DNA of 64,000 nucleotides from assembly GCF_947500075.1 (NCBI RefSeq), contig NZ_CANMQS010000007.1, positions 62,001-126,000 of the forward strand. The letters are read 5' to 3'. The DNA is from an uncultured Sulfitobacter sp. Its GTDB lineage: Bacteria > Pseudomonadota > Alphaproteobacteria > Rhodobacterales > Rhodobacteraceae. Below the pieces are notes generated by a model. It made no database searches, was not told the origin of the DNA, and saw nothing but the letters and a program-made list of their open reading frames with translations. Positions 9,112 through 17,628 of the stretch are shown here, piece after piece. The position numbers and the translations under genes were made by a program. Position 1 is the first letter of the stretch, and the number at the start of each line of letters is the position of its first letter.

Positions 9112-9143
9112 GAACGAGCGCGGCTTTCTGGCCGCGCTCGTTC
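9112..9143 (+). terminator. strong hairpin after the TRAP receptor gene
   Basis: A perfect 13-bp inverted repeat (GAACGAGCGCGGC, six-base loop, GCCGCGCTCGTTC) lies seven bases after the dctP stop. No T-run follows, so it is more likely a partial terminator or an mRNA-stabilising end that keeps receptor transcript above permease transcript than a full stop. Confidence 0.7.
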
Positions 9144-9212
9144 GAAAGCTGATGCCGGATATGACGCCGCGCCTTCTGGCGGAGCGACAGCATAACTTCA
9201 GTGGGGCGCACC

Positions 9213-9725
9213 ATGGAAACTCTCAGGAAACTTGACCAAAACGCAGAGCGGTGGCTGCTGCTGGTGTTTTACGTCATGCTTGTCATCACAATGGCCATCG
9301 AAGTGCTGAGGCGTGAGATATTCGCCTATTCAAGCATTTGGGGCGAAGAAATTGTGCGTTTCTCCTTTATCTACCTTGCGTGGGTCGGAGCCGCTGCCGC
9401 GGTAAAGGAACGGGCGCATATCCGCATTGATGTGGTGATGCACTATCTGCCCAACCGGCCCCGCGCATTGCTCTATATCTTCGGTGATCTGGTCATGCTG
9501 ATCGTCGCGGTCATCGCGCTTTACTGGTCCTGGGAGGCGCTGCATGTCTCCTACAAGTTCGGGTCGGTGACAGACGGTTTGCGCGTCTCAAAGGTCTGGT
9601 TCCTCTTTTCGGTGCCGCTTGGCTTTGGCCTCATGATCTGGCGGCTGGCGCAGTCTTTTGCCCGTGATTTCAAATCCCTTCGTGACGGCACCCCCGTTTA
9701 CGAAGGTGACACGCTGTTTGATTAG
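9213..9725 (+). CDS. TRAP transporter small permease (DctQ family)
   Basis: This 170-residue protein has the four-helix DctQ pattern: hydrophobic stretches at about 16-34, 50-65, 88-110 and 130-150, with the segment GEEIVRFSFIYLAWVGAA in between. It pairs with the large permease in the inner membrane. ATG 9213 is chosen; an in-frame GTG lies four codons upstream. The next gene starts 11 bp after its stop. Confidence 0.9.
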   Translation: METLRKLDQNAERWLLLVFYVMLVITMAIEVLRREIFAYSSIWGEEIVRFSFIYLAWVGAAAAVKERAHIRIDVVMHYLPNRPRALLYIFGDLVMLIVAVIALYWSWEALHVSYKFGSVTDGLRVSKVWFLFSVPLGFGLMIWRLAQSFARDFKSLRDGTPVYEGDTLFD

Positions 9726-9736
9726 GGGCGACCGAT

Positions 9737-11065
9737 ATGCTTTGGAACACGCTGAACCAAACAGTTGAATTGGGCTGGGATTTTTACGTCCCCGTCATCC
9801 TCTTTGTTGCTCTCATTGCGTTGGCTGTCCCGGTTTGGGCCGCGATCGGCAGCTCCGCGATCCTGATGCTGCTGATGTCGGGCGACCTGCCGCTGAGCCT
9901 TGTGGGCGAGCGGTTGTTTTCGGGCATTGATGCCTTTGCGCTGACCGCCGTGCCCTTGTTCATCCTGACCGGGGATGTCCTCGTGCGAACCGGGCTCAGT
10001 CGAAAATTTCTGGACGTTGCCGAAGCGCTGACCTGTTTCACCAAAGGCGGCTTTGGGTCGGCCACGGTGCTGGTTTGCGGCATGTTTGCCGCGATCTCAG
10101 GCTCTGATGCGGCAGGGGCCGCAGCCGTGGGCCGCATGACCATCGCGCGGCTGGTGGAGAGCGGATATCCCCGCCCCTATGCTTGTGCACTGGTTGCTGC
10201 GGGTGCTTGTACGGGCATTCTGATCCCGCCCTCCATCGCCTACATCATCATCGGTCTTGTGCTGGGCATATCAGCCTCAACCCTGTTTCTTGCAGCCTTG
10301 ATACCGGGCCTCGCTATCCTGTTGGCCATTCTGATCACGAACCTGATCATGAACCGCATTCACGACTACGAAGGCGGCGGGATGATGACTTTTGGTGAGT
10401 GGCTCTCAAAACTTGGTGCCGCGCTCAAATCAGGGTGGTACGCCTTCATCGTGCCGGGGATCATCTTCTACGGTATCTTCTCAGGCCGCCTGACGCCAAC
10501 CGAGGCAGGCGCAACGGCTGTGGTCGTGACAATCCTGATGGGGTTCCTGTTGCGCACGCTCAGCTTTGCAGACTTCCCCGCCATGCTGGTCAGTTCGGCC
10601 AAGGTCAACGGGGTGATCCTGCCGATCATCGCCTTCTCTGTCCCGCTGGCCGAAGCGCTGGCGATCATGGGTGTCCCGCAAGGGTTTGTCACCACGGTCA
10701 CGGGCCTGACGGATGAGCCCTGGCTGCTGATCCTGTTGATGATCGGCATCCTGATTGCTGCGGGCTGCGTGATGGAAACGACGCCGAACATCGTGATCCT
10801 CGCTCCGATCCTGAAGCCTTTGGCGGACAACATCGGCATGAACGAGATTCAGTTCTGTATCATGATGATCACCGCGCTGGGTGTGGGGTTCATCACTCCG
10901 CCGCTGGGACTGAACCTTTTTGTTGTGTCAGGCATCACCGGGGAATCGATCCTCAAGATCGCTGTCCGCGCCGTGCCCTTTGTCTTGTGCATGTTCGTGG
11001 TGGTGCTGTTGATCGCCTATGTGCCTGCGATTTCGACAACGCTGCTGCCTGATATCTACAAATGA
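9737..11065 (+). CDS. TRAP transporter large permease (DctM family)
   Basis: This 442-residue protein is the ion-coupled transport subunit, with about twelve membrane segments. Family motifs include AVPLFILTGDVLVRTG (about residues 70-87) and GITPPLGLNLFVVSGI near residue 385. Its length matches DctM. It is the last gene of the TRAP operon and is followed by an imperfect hairpin before the convergent formamidase gene. Confidence 0.95.
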   Translation: MLWNTLNQTVELGWDFYVPVILFVALIALAVPVWAAIGSSAILMLLMSGDLPLSLVGERLFSGIDAFALTAVPLFILTGDVLVRTGLSRKFLDVAEALTCFTKGGFGSATVLVCGMFAAISGSDAAGAAAVGRMTIARLVESGYPRPYACALVAAGACTGILIPPSIAYIIIGLVLGISASTLFLAALIPGLAILLAILITNLIMNRIHDYEGGGMMTFGEWLSKLGAALKSGWYAFIVPGIIFYGIFSGRLTPTEAGATAVVVTILMGFLLRTLSFADFPAMLVSSAKVNGVILPIIAFSVPLAEALAIMGVPQGFVTTVTGLTDEPWLLILLMIGILIAAGCVMETTPNIVILAPILKPLADNIGMNEIQFCIMMITALGVGFITPPLGLNLFVVSGITGESILKIAVRAVPFVLCMFVVVLLIAYVPAISTTLLPDIYK

Positions 11066-11076
11066 GCTATCGGTCT

Positions 11077-11113
11077 GGAGGGCGCATGCTGTGGCTCACA
11101 CAGCAGGCCCTCC
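11077..11113. terminator. bidirectional hairpin between converging operons
   Basis: GGAGGGC (11077-11083) pairs with GCCCTCC (11107-11113), and inside it GCTGTG pairs with CACAGC (11088-11104), giving a bulged stem. It sits between the ends of the DctM gene and of the convergent amidase gene, where a terminator is expected for both. No long T-run is seen. Confidence 0.5.
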
Positions 11114-11123
11114 GCACCGGTCG

Positions 11124-12062
11124 TTATCCCAACACCGACTTTGGAAAGTAAAAGCTGACGACCCAATTGGGCATATCCACAATCTCGGAAATGCGCAGAT
11201 CACCTGAAACGCTGCACAGCATATAGGCTTCAACCGGAGAAACCTTGGCTGTCGCACAGATCCAGTCGATCATCTGCCGGACGGCGTCGCGCGAAGATTG
11301 CATCAGGTCAGGCCCGATCCCGGTGGTGACGCGGTAGCCTTTTTGATCAATGTGGTTTGTGACCGGGCCGCTTGTTTCAAGGCGCGGGAAGTCGAACAGG
11401 GCGTTCTTGATCAGGTCGACCTTGATCTCCACATCCATCGGGCTTTCGATTGCCGTGCCGCAGATTTCACCATCCCCCTGTGCTGCGTGGGTATCGCCCA
11501 GCGACAAGAGCCCTCCCGCCACTTCAACCGGCAGATAGAGCGTCGTGCCCTGGCAATTGTCGCGAATATCAAGGTTTCCGCCCACGCGGCGCGGCGGGAC
11601 AACGCTGTGCTGGCCCGGCTCTGCCATTGCCAGCCCGATTGTGCCGACAAAGGGTTTCAGCGCCACCTGACCGAAGGGTGAGAAGACGGCGGGTTTTGCA
11701 AGGCCCGTGTCGTAGTTCCAGACATGCAGGGCCGCGTCCGGAAATTCATCCGCCAGCAGACCGAAGCCGGGGATATTCGCCGTCCAGCCCCAGCCGGAGG
11801 CGTGGAATGCGTTGAAGGTGACCGCAACCGCATCACCGGGTTCGGCCCCCTCAACATAAATCGGCCCGGTGACCGGGTTTACCTTGTCGAAATCGAGCGC
11901 CTTGAGATCATCAAGCGTGGCTTTGGCGTGCAGCTGCCCGCCGGAGGCATCAATCGTCTCAACCGCGATGGTCTGCCCCGGCGTGACGCTGAGGACAGGG
12001 TCTATGGTGTTGTCCCATCCAAGGTGATGATTGTGTTTGTGGATTGTGTGATTGCAGCTCAT
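11124..12062 (-). CDS. acetamidase/formamidase-family amidohydrolase
   Basis: This 312-residue enzyme belongs to the FmdA/AmdA family, which hydrolyses small amides to the acid and ammonia in the cytosol. Family features include VNPVTGPIYVEGAEPGD, the histidine-bearing SLGDTHAAQGDGEICG, and the C-terminal half with YRVTTGIGPDLMQSS. The ATG at 12062 has GGAGG seven bases upstream, so the longer form is rejected. It lies downstream of the DavB-like gene in the same direction (45 bp gap) and probably belongs to the same operon. It may therefore act on an amide produced by that pathway. The true substrate is unknown. Confidence 0.88.
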   Translation of the reverse strand: MSCNHTIHKHNHHLGWDNTIDPVLSVTPGQTIAVETIDASGGQLHAKATLDDLKALDFDKVNPVTGPIYVEGAEPGDAVAVTFNAFHASGWGWTANIPGFGLLADEFPDAALHVWNYDTGLAKPAVFSPFGQVALKPFVGTIGLAMAEPGQHSVVPPRRVGGNLDIRDNCQGTTLYLPVEVAGGLLSLGDTHAAQGDGEICGTAIESPMDVEIKVDLIKNALFDFPRLETSGPVTNHIDQKGYRVTTGIGPDLMQSSRDAVRQMIDWICATAKVSPVEAYMLCSVSGDLRISEIVDMPNWVVSFYFPKSVLG

Positions 12063-12107
12063 CGGTGGCCTCCGTTTGCGTGGCGTCATTCCATTTGCGG
12101 CCCCACC

Positions 12108-13757
12108 TTACGCGCTTAACCGCACGGGTCCATGTGCAAGATAAGCCTCGATTGGGGATGGATTGTCCGGTGGGGCCTGCCCTCCGAAGTGCGCAATGAT
12201 CCCCGCAACCGCATTCAATGAGGTTTGCACCGCACCTTCGACCCATGCCGGTGTCCAGCTCACCCCGTCACCCGCAATAAAGATCCCGCGTTCGGCTGGC
12301 GGCATGTCCTCTTGCATGAAATGACCGAACATACGGTGGTTGTAGCGGTAATGCCCCGGCAGCGCGCCCTTGAACGCGCCAAGGAAATTCTGATCCGCCT
12401 CCCAGCTGACGGTGATCGGATCGCCAAGGATATGGCTGCGAATGTCGACGTCAGGGTAGATCTTGCCAAGCGCGGACAATGCCAGTTCAACCCGTTTTTC
12501 CACAGGCAAAGGCAGCACTTTCAACGCGTCCGTCATCCACGCATAGCTGAGGCACATGACAGACGGTTTATCCGGTCCGTTGTCAAACAGATACGTTCCC
12601 CGCGTCATCCGGTCCGTGAGGGTCATCGACATGGTATCGCGACCCGTCACAGGGTCCGCATCTTTCCAGAAGGGCCTGTCGACCATGACAAAGGTCTTGG
12701 CTGATTGCATATAGCGCGTGCGGTCCAGTGCCATCCAAAGGTCTTGGGAAAACAGGGTTTCCTCTGTTTCAATCTGGGTGGTCAGAAGATGGGTCTGACA
12801 GGTGACCAGAACCACGTCAAAAGCCTCCGCACGGCCCCAGCTATCCGTCACTTCAATCTGATTTTCGGATATGCGCCGGATGCGTTTCGCCACTGCGCGT
12901 GTTGCGCCGTCGTTCAGCCCCCGCAGGGTCGTGCCCCTTGGCCAATGGGCGATCTTGTCCGGCGCCCTTTGCCAAAGCTGGCGTGGCACCTGTTCGACCC
13001 CGCCCACCATGTACCGCTGGTGTTCGTCGCATTCCGTGACGTTCACCCTCAGGATTTCCAGCATGGAGTTTGGAAAATCACTGTCCCAGCCGCCGGTGCC
13101 AAAGCCGACCTGACCAAAAACCTCCCGGTGATGGAACGACAGTTTCTGAAACGCCTCTGACGACACAACAAAGTCATAGAAAGTGCGTTCATCCCATGCC
13201 GCGACAAGCGGGTTCCAGATGTCCTTGATGCGGGGGATGTCCCGGTCCCGGATGGCCTGTTTGAGGGCCGTGAAATTGGCGCCCTGCTCAAGCGCTTCAT
13301 CATAGGCCTGCGCGACCTCCTGAAAAAGCGGCGGCAGATCCTTCAAGGTGCGCGCGTAGTAGGTCTTGCCCAGCAGGTCGATCACGGTGGACCCGGCGGC
13401 AGGGGTAAGCGGGTTGGGGAACGGTTTGCTCTCTATCCCCAACAGATCCACGTAGTGATAGAAGCCGGTGCTTGAAACCGGAAAGCGCATGCCGCCCAAT
13501 TCGGCGATCACCCCGTCCGCCCCCTCAAACGGTTGCGAGCGCAAGCGTCCGCCAAACTGCCCGGCCTCGAACAGGATCGGGCGCAGGCCCAGCTTCATCA
13601 GCTCATAGCCCGCAATCACCCCGGCAGCACCGGCACCGATAATGGCCACTTGCCTGCCGTGCGCCGCTTGCGGCAATTTGCCAAGACCGCTGGGATGTTT
13701 GATCCAGTCGTCGTAGGCAAAGGGAAAATCAGGACCAAAAACTGTAACTGGCTTCAT
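12108..13757 (-). CDS. davB: flavin amino-acid 2-monooxygenase, L-lysine 2-monooxygenase (DavB)-like
   Basis: This 549-residue flavoenzyme is predicted to decarboxylate and oxygenate an L-amino acid to the amide one carbon shorter, e.g. lysine to 5-aminovaleramide. It has an FAD-binding GAGAAG motif at residues 41-46, an ELGGMRFPVSSTGFYHY segment and a C-terminal FAD contact (AGDGVSWTPAWVEGAVQTSL). The N-terminal GPDFPFAYDDWIKHPSGLG and the internal GQVGFGTGGWDSDFPNSM resemble, from memory, Pseudomonas DavB much more than tryptophan 2-monooxygenases (IaaM). It overlaps the DavA-like amidase by four bases, the same pairing as in Pseudomonas lysine breakdown. Lysine is the best guess, but phenylalanine or tryptophan cannot be excluded; for tryptophan the product would lead to indole-acetic acid. 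Confidence 0.8.
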   Translation of the reverse strand: MKPVTVFGPDFPFAYDDWIKHPSGLGKLPQAAHGRQVAIIGAGAAGVIAGYELMKLGLRPILFEAGQFGGRLRSQPFEGADGVIAELGGMRFPVSSTGFYHYVDLLGIESKPFPNPLTPAAGSTVIDLLGKTYYARTLKDLPPLFQEVAQAYDEALEQGANFTALKQAIRDRDIPRIKDIWNPLVAAWDERTFYDFVVSSEAFQKLSFHHREVFGQVGFGTGGWDSDFPNSMLEILRVNVTECDEHQRYMVGGVEQVPRQLWQRAPDKIAHWPRGTTLRGLNDGATRAVAKRIRRISENQIEVTDSWGRAEAFDVVLVTCQTHLLTTQIETEETLFSQDLWMALDRTRYMQSAKTFVMVDRPFWKDADPVTGRDTMSMTLTDRMTRGTYLFDNGPDKPSVMCLSYAWMTDALKVLPLPVEKRVELALSALGKIYPDVDIRSHILGDPITVSWEADQNFLGAFKGALPGHYRYNHRMFGHFMQEDMPPAERGIFIAGDGVSWTPAWVEGAVQTSLNAVAGIIAHFGGQAPPDNPSPIEAYLAHGPVRLSA

Positions 13758-14539
13758 GTGAGGTCTCCGTAAAGGTCCGGACGACGATCAGCGAGGTGGG
13801 TTTGCGCGCGCCGTGCCTCGGTCAGGGTAGCGCGCTCCAGTGTGGCATAGAGGATCAGGTCCCGATCAGCGCCGCGCGCAATGTCAGTACCATCCGGCCC
13901 GGCGACGCAGGACAGGCCGTTGTAGGTGAACTGCCCCTCTTTCCCGACGTAGTTACAATAGGCCAGATAGATCCCGTTCTCCTCTGCCCGTGCGGGGACA
14001 AGGCGGGTGGCGATGCTGTCAAAGGGGGTCATGTTGGCGGTGGGTGTCACGATGATCTCTGCCCCCTGCAAGGCCAGCGCGCGGGTCAGTTCGGGGAACT
14101 CCACGTCGTAGCAGATCGCCAGCGCGATCTTCCAGCCGTTCAGGTCGACCACGGGCGACAACGCGCTGCCTGCGGTGAACTGCGCCCGGTCGACATCACC
14201 GAAGAGGTGCGTCTTGTGATAGCGCGCAATCTCCGCCCCGGACTTGTCGATGGCCACGCAGGCGTTGAACGGGTGCGGCACCCCCGGCAGAGGGAGGCCT
14301 GCAACAAGCGCGATGCCATGGGCCATCGCAACCTTTTGCAGGCCCTCAAGGGCCGGAACAGATTGCGCCGCATGGGCGGCAACGGCCTGCGGACCGATGT
14401 CATACCCACCCAGAAACATCTCGGGCGTAACCAGCAGGTCAGCGCCCTGCCCTGCTGCGGTCTCAGCCGCATTCTCGAGCCCTGCCAAAGCGGTGGCGAT
14501 GTCGGGTTGTGGATGGGTCTGCCAAAGTGCCAGTTTCAT
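13754..14539 (-). CDS. davA: carbon-nitrogen hydrolase, 5-aminovaleramidase (DavA)-like
   Basis: This 261-residue nitrilase-superfamily amidase has the complete catalytic triad Glu40 (TPEMF), Lys109 (YHKTHLFGDVDR) and Cys143 (AICYDVEFPE). The segment TPTANMTPFDS following the nucleophile resembles DavA and the related R-amidase group. It would hydrolyse the amide made by the DavB-like monooxygenase to the free acid and ammonia. Its stop overlaps the davB-like start (ATGA), so the pair is made together. It follows the glutamine-synthetase-like gene by 9 bp. Confidence 0.82.
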   Translation of the reverse strand: MKLALWQTHPQPDIATALAGLENAAETAAGQGADLLVTPEMFLGGYDIGPQAVAAHAAQSVPALEGLQKVAMAHGIALVAGLPLPGVPHPFNACVAIDKSGAEIARYHKTHLFGDVDRAQFTAGSALSPVVDLNGWKIALAICYDVEFPELTRALALQGAEIIVTPTANMTPFDSIATRLVPARAEENGIYLAYCNYVGKEGQFTYNGLSCVAGPDGTDIARGADRDLILYATLERATLTEARRAQTHLADRRPDLYGDLT

Positions 14540-14548
14540 CAGATCCCC

Positions 14549-15856
14549 CTAGTAGGTTTCGGCATAGGCGGCGCATTTTGCATCGGTATCCATCTCCGCC
14601 AGATGGGCGATCTCAGCGTCTTTGTGGGCGCGGTAAACCTCTGCGAACGTCGCCGGGAACCAGCCTGTGACCGTGTCATTCCCGGCAAAGGCATCAAGCG
14701 CCGCTTCGAGGGTTTCAGGCAGCCGGGTGAAACCGCGCGCGGCCAGTTCATCGGGCGATAGCAGTGACAGATCATCCTCTGTCGCGGCGGGTGCGCGCAG
14801 CCCATCCTCGATCCCCTGACAACCGGCATGCACCACGGCCGCCAGCGCCAGATGCGGGCAAGCCGCAGCATCTGCCGCGCGGTATTCGATGTTGAATTGC
14901 CGGGCGATCGCGGCGGGGTCCCGAGCGGTCACAGGGCATACCCTGAGCGAGGCTTCGCGGTCGCGAAACCCCAGATTATTGTACGCCGCTGACCAGCGAT
15001 GTGGTGTCAGCCGTTCGTAGGAGACAACCGATGGCGCGGTGAGTGCGAGGATGTTCGGGAGGTATCTGAGCACACCTGCTGCAAAGGCATCCGTCAGGTC
15101 CGACATGCCGCAAGGACCGTTTTCGTCATGGGTCAGCGGTGTGCCTGCGTCATCCTGAAAGCTCAGGTGGATATGCACCCCGTTGCCGACAGACGCGGTA
15201 TCAAGGATCGGGGCAAAAGTTGCCTCCTCTCCAGCCGACCGGGCGGCAGAGCGGGTCAGCTCACGCAGGATGACAGCAGCATCTGCGGATGCCACGCCAA
15301 TCTCCGGCGCGACCACAACCTCGAACTGGTGGGGCCCGTATTCTTTCATGATGCTGTCGGGCGTCAGGCCGCCTGCCTTTAGCGCCCCCATCAAGGTTTC
15401 CATCAACGCCCGCTGATTTTCAAAGGCGTTCCGCCCAAATCCTTCGTTCGGCAGCCCTGTGCCTTTCAATTGGAACTCATGCTCAAAGGCAGAAAACAGA
15501 CGCGCCCCGCTCAACCCGTGCAGACGGTCGAGGGCGTCGCGCAGGATTTGCCGGGTGCAGAATGCCCAGGGCTCACCGTCAAGCGTGATGATATCGCCCA
15601 GCATGAAATGTTCCGCTGCACCATCGCCAAACGCCACTTTCACCTCGCAGGCAGGGTCCGGCACCAACAACAGATCACCCAATGATCCAAAGGGGCTCTC
15701 TGCGATACTGTCAAAGCAGGTGATCTGCACGTTGGTCGGCACCCATCCCACCCCACGGCTGAGGCGTTTTTCAAGCTGGTCGGCGGGAAAAGCCTTGCCA
15801 CGCACCTTCCCGGCGATGTCGCAGGTGGCGGCGAAGATCAGGGGCATCGGGGTCAT
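14549..15856 (-). CDS. glutamine-synthetase-like gamma-glutamyl ligase
   Basis: This 435-residue protein carries the glutamine synthetase fold: metal-binding EHEFQLK (E125, E127), GPHQFEV (E179), the NGVHIHLS block at about 225-232 and the ERLTPHRWS/REASLRVCP region. It is shorter than and divergent from GlnA and lacks the GlnA adenylylation tail. Relatives (PuuA, GlnA3-type, FluG-type) join glutamate to amines such as putrescine. In this operon a plausible role is gamma-glutamylation of an amine or amino-acid derivative in the pathway started by the DavB-like enzyme. The substrate is inference. Its start overlaps the stop of the RpiR-type regulator by four bases. Confidence 0.8.
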   Translation of the reverse strand: MTPMPLIFAATCDIAGKVRGKAFPADQLEKRLSRGVGWVPTNVQITCFDSIAESPFGSLGDLLLVPDPACEVKVAFGDGAAEHFMLGDIITLDGEPWAFCTRQILRDALDRLHGLSGARLFSAFEHEFQLKGTGLPNEGFGRNAFENQRALMETLMGALKAGGLTPDSIMKEYGPHQFEVVVAPEIGVASADAAVILRELTRSAARSAGEEATFAPILDTASVGNGVHIHLSFQDDAGTPLTHDENGPCGMSDLTDAFAAGVLRYLPNILALTAPSVVSYERLTPHRWSAAYNNLGFRDREASLRVCPVTARDPAAIARQFNIEYRAADAAACPHLALAAVVHAGCQGIEDGLRAPAATEDDLSLLSPDELAARGFTRLPETLEAALDAFAGNDTVTGWFPATFAEVYRAHKDAEIAHLAEMDTDAKCAAYAETY

Positions 15857-16701
15857 TCTGGTCTATCCTTTGTCGTGACGCGCAGCGCGTCCCAGCTTTC
15901 GATCCGGTCTCTGGTCTGTTCCCAGCTGTCTTCGGCGATACGGGTCACAATGGCTTCGGTAATGGCGAGGGCGGAGGAGTAAGTGTCCCACAACGTACCG
16001 GATTCGATTGGCACAGGCAGCACGTCAGAGGCATGGCGCGCGACAGGTGAGATCCATTTGTCCGTCATCACGATGACGCTGGCACCGCGTTTGTCACGCG
16101 CCAACTGCGCCAAAGACGCAAGCGAGGTTTGATAGCGGCGAAAATCCACAACGAAAAAGATGTCTCCGGCTTTCATTTGCAACAGATACTCCGGCCAGGT
16201 TTCCGGATCGGACGGCAAATGAAACACCCCCCGCCGCGCTTGGCGCAGGTGGAATGACAGATGCGCCGCAATCGTGTCACTGATCCGCCCGCCAATCACG
16301 TACACGCTGTGTTTGGGATTGGCGAGCAAGGTGCAGACGCGGTTGAATTGCTCCTCGGTGATGGCGTCCCCTGCAATGGCCATCTGCGCACTGGCCTTGG
16401 CCAGAAAATCTGACAGGTAATCCCCCTCGATGTGTCGCCCACGCTCATGCACTTCCACGGGGCTGCGGTCGCCGTCCTTCAGCTCTGCGATCAGGGAGCG
16501 CTGGAATTCCTGATACCCGGCCAACCCGATCTTTGTCATGAATCGGGAGATCGACGGGGCTGACACCTCAGACCGCGTGGCGAGGTCCTGAATGGAGGAC
16601 AGCCCCGCGTAGGGATAGTCCGACAGGATCGCCGCCGCCAGCTTGCGCTCACCTGCGGTGAAGGCATCGGAGGCCTGTTCAATCTTCTGTTTGATCTGCA
16701 C
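15853..16701 (-). CDS. MurR/RpiR-family transcriptional regulator
   Basis: This 282-residue regulator has an N-terminal RpiR helix-turn-helix (residues 1-77, with LATRSEVSAPSISRFMTKIG) and a SIS sugar-phosphate-type ligand domain (about 115-255, containing VYVIGGRISDTIAAHL). It is the first gene of the leftward catabolic operon and is divergent from the rightward hydrolase/ABC operon. It probably controls both from the AT-rich intergenic region. RpiR proteins usually bind phosphosugars, but many roseobacter members sense other metabolites. The effector is unknown. Confidence 0.92.
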   Translation of the reverse strand: MQIKQKIEQASDAFTAGERKLAAAILSDYPYAGLSSIQDLATRSEVSAPSISRFMTKIGLAGYQEFQRSLIAELKDGDRSPVEVHERGRHIEGDYLSDFLAKASAQMAIAGDAITEEQFNRVCTLLANPKHSVYVIGGRISDTIAAHLSFHLRQARRGVFHLPSDPETWPEYLLQMKAGDIFFVVDFRRYQTSLASLAQLARDKRGASVIVMTDKWISPVARHASDVLPVPIESGTLWDTYSSALAITEAIVTRIAEDSWEQTRDRIESWDALRVTTKDRPE

Positions 16702-16741
16702 GGGTGCCCCGCGTTTGCTCCGGTTACCGCTCCAGCGTTTA

Positions 16742-16757
16742 TGAAAATTTTCTTTCA
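16742..16757. promoter_or_regulatory. possible RpiR-type operator
   Basis: TGAAAATTTTCTTTCA contains the inverted repeat TGAAA-N6-TTTCA and a central GAAAATTTTC palindrome. It lies between the divergent RpiR-type gene and the hydrolase/ABC operon, 15 bp upstream of a candidate -35 box. RpiR-family operators often have this AT-rich TGAAA/TTTCA form, so it is the best local candidate. Confidence 0.45.
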
Positions 16758-16772
16758 GTCAACTTGAAATGC

Positions 16773-16801
16773 TTGACTTTGGAATTTTTCGTTCGTCTAC
16801 T
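16773..16801 (+). promoter_or_regulatory. candidate sigma-70 promoter for the hydrolase/ABC operon
   Basis: TTGACT (16773-16778) and TCTACT (16796-16801) are separated by 17 bp, a good sigma-70 arrangement. The first gene would start about 18-24 bases after the -10 box, giving a very short leader with GGGGAG as ribosome binding site. Confidence 0.45.
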
Positions 16802-16824
16802 TCAATCATAGCTGGGGAGTGGCT

Positions 16825-17628
16825 GTGAATCGATCAAACGTCATTGATGCGTCTGCAAACGGGCATACTGGACAGGGAAGCCTGCTGGGTGCGGCCGATC
16901 CGGCACCGGTTGAGATGTGTCACGGGTCGTCCGCTTCGCCTGTGCTGCTGCTCTGCGAACATGCAGGCCAGGCGGTGCCGCATGCCTTGAACGGGCTTGG
17001 TTTGCCCGAAGGGGCCATTGACCAACATATCGGCTGGGACATTGGGGCAGAGGATCTGGCCCGCGCAGTTTCTGACAATCTGCAATGCCCGCTGATCCTC
17101 CAGCGTTACAGCCGCCTAGTGATGGATTGTAACCGTCCACCCGGATCAGAAGGCTCCGTGCCGGAGGTCAGCGACGGCATCCGCGTGCCGGGGAACATCG
17201 GGTTAAGCGCTGAGGGTCATGACCTGCGCCGCCACGCGATTTTTGATCCGATGAACAACGCAATCAACGCGGCCTTCGACAGCCATCCGCGTCAGGCTGT
17301 GTTTGCGATCCATTCCTACACACGGCACCTTCAGGGGCAGGAGCGCCCGTGGGATGCAGGTTTTCTGGCCCGGCGCGATCCGCAAACGGCTCAGCAGCTG
17401 ATGGATGCAATTTCTGCCGCTGCGCCCGATATGAAGCTGGCGCTGAACCAGCCCTATCAGATCGACGACGCCAGCGACTGGTTCATCCCGCGCCACGCGG
17501 AAACCCGTGGCGTTCAGCATACGCTGATTGAAGTGCGCAACGACCATCTGACGCATGAAGCAGGCGTTGCGCAGTGGGCGGATCTGTTGGCCGGGGCGAT
17601 CCGGTCTGTACTGGAGAACACGCAATGA
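16825..17628 (+). CDS. N-formylglutamate amidohydrolase-family enzyme
   Basis: This 267-residue protein belongs to the FGase family (HutG-type N-formylglutamate deformylases). The family blocks are LLLCEHAGQAVP, HIGWDIGAEDLARAVSD, YSRLVMDCNRPP and AIHSYTRHLQG, followed by the C-terminal LIEVRNDHL. Metal ligands are expected in the EH and H-S segments. GTG 16825 is chosen because GGGGAG sits five bases upstream; an in-frame GTG at 16819 overlaps that site. No other histidine-degradation gene is present, so the substrate is likely another N-acyl or N-formyl amino acid. It overlaps the next hydrolase by four bases. Confidence 0.85.
   Translation: MNRSNVIDASANGHTGQGSLLGAADPAPVEMCHGSSASPVLLLCEHAGQAVPHALNGLGLPEGAIDQHIGWDIGAEDLARAVSDNLQCPLILQRYSRLVMDCNRPPGSEGSVPEVSDGIRVPGNIGLSAEGHDLRRHAIFDPMNNAINAAFDSHPRQAVFAIHSYTRHLQGQERPWDAGFLARRDPQTAQQLMDAISAAAPDMKLALNQPYQIDDASDWFIPRHAETRGVQHTLIEVRNDHLTHEAGVAQWADLLAGAIRSVLENTQ

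Noticed and set aside
12108-13757. Tryptophan 2-monooxygenase (IaaM) as the primary name
   Set aside because: The conserved segments fit the lysine 2-monooxygenase group better and the adjacent amidase fits DavA. It is kept only as an alternative.
16825-17628. HutG as a histidine-degradation gene
   Set aside because: The family is right, but no hutHUI genes are nearby and the operon is about amide hydrolysis and ABC uptake.
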